A stretch of 5,483 nucleotides of DNA from an uncultured Oscillospiraceae bacterium (GTDB taxonomy: Bacteria > Bacillota > Clostridia > Oscillospirales > Oscillospiraceae), in contig CAKUHW010000085.1 of the NCBI GenBank assembly GCA_934659415.1, positions 1 through 5,483 of the forward strand, read 5' to 3'. A program made the position numbers and the translations under genes. Shown piece after piece: positions 5,393-5,483 of the stretch (positions are counted from its first letter, which is position 1; each line of letters starts with the position of its first letter). The notes beneath the pieces are model-generated. The model made no database searches. It saw only the letters and a program-made list of their open reading frames with translations, and was not told where the DNA came from.

Positions 5393-5483
5393 TCAGTCCT
5401 CCCGGCGCACATCCGTGACGGTGAGCACGCCGCCGCGCACGGTGAAGCGCACCTCCAGCCCGGAAAAGCCGAAGCCGTACACC
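5393..5483 (-). CDS. Hypothetical protein, last 29 codons only (5' part outside window)
   Basis: On the minus strand an open frame enters from the right edge and ends at TGA (5395-5393). It reads VYGFGFSGLEVRFTVRGG and then VLTVTDVRRED. The fragment has beta-strand-like alternation and codon bias like that of the neighbouring genes (G/C in third positions), which supports real coding. It is convergent with the broken MATE gene, with its stop only 20 bases from the edge of the structured element. No domain can be recognised from so short a piece. Confidence 0.5.
   Translation of the reverse strand, partial: VYGFGFSGLEVRFTVRGGVLTVTDVRRED

Noticed and set aside
1..5483. CRISPR array, tRNA or rRNA genes
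   Set aside because: I saw no regularly spaced direct repeats, no tRNA cloverleaf and no rRNA-like segment when reading the window.

Overview
The window is GC-rich with dense, closely spaced genes. Its gene types (SIR2-like deacylase, SPFH/zinc-ribbon/TPM envelope module, MarR-MATE pair) and strong GGAGG-type ribosome binding sites suggest a high-GC gut Firmicute, probably of the Oscillospiraceae/Clostridia type. This placement is an inference from gene style, not from a marker gene.

Layout. (1) 1-554, plus strand: the C-terminal part of a SIR2-family NAD-dependent protein deacylase, followed by a clear rho-independent terminator (617-662). (2) 679-713: a GC-rich hairpin that can end the convergent minus-strand operon. 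(3) 4010 down to 756, minus strand: a three-gene operon of an SPFH-domain protein with two C-terminal zinc ribbons, a zinc-ribbon protein with a C-terminal membrane helix, and a secreted/membrane TPM-domain protein. The gene set resembles the ydjI, ydjG and ydjH partners of PspA in Bacillus subtilis, but no pspA is visible here. (4) 4011-4352: a divergent control region with one good sigma-A-type promoter in each direction, inverted repeats that look like a MarR operator, and a separate palindrome in the long SPFH leader. (5) 4353-4790 and 4798 onward, plus strand: a MarR-family regulator and the first third of a MATE efflux transporter, seven bases apart. (6) 5199-5373: a ~175 bp non-coding element with 9-bp terminal inverted repeats and three successive perfect hairpins, which cuts the MATE gene at about codon 134. 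(7) 5393-5483, minus strand: the last 29 codons of an unidentified gene.

How it works together. The operon at 756-4010 looks like an envelope-stress or membrane-organising module: an SPFH scaffold, a membrane-tethered zinc-ribbon partner and an exported TPM domain. The MarR-MATE pair looks like a self-regulated, drug-responsive efflux operon in the style of mepR-mepA, but its transporter is broken at the structured element and the remaining two thirds do not resume before another gene end appears. This is either a real rearrangement at a dispersed repeat or an assembly join at a repeat. The most unusual structure in the window is the 5199-5373 element; no completely new enzymatic system is evident.
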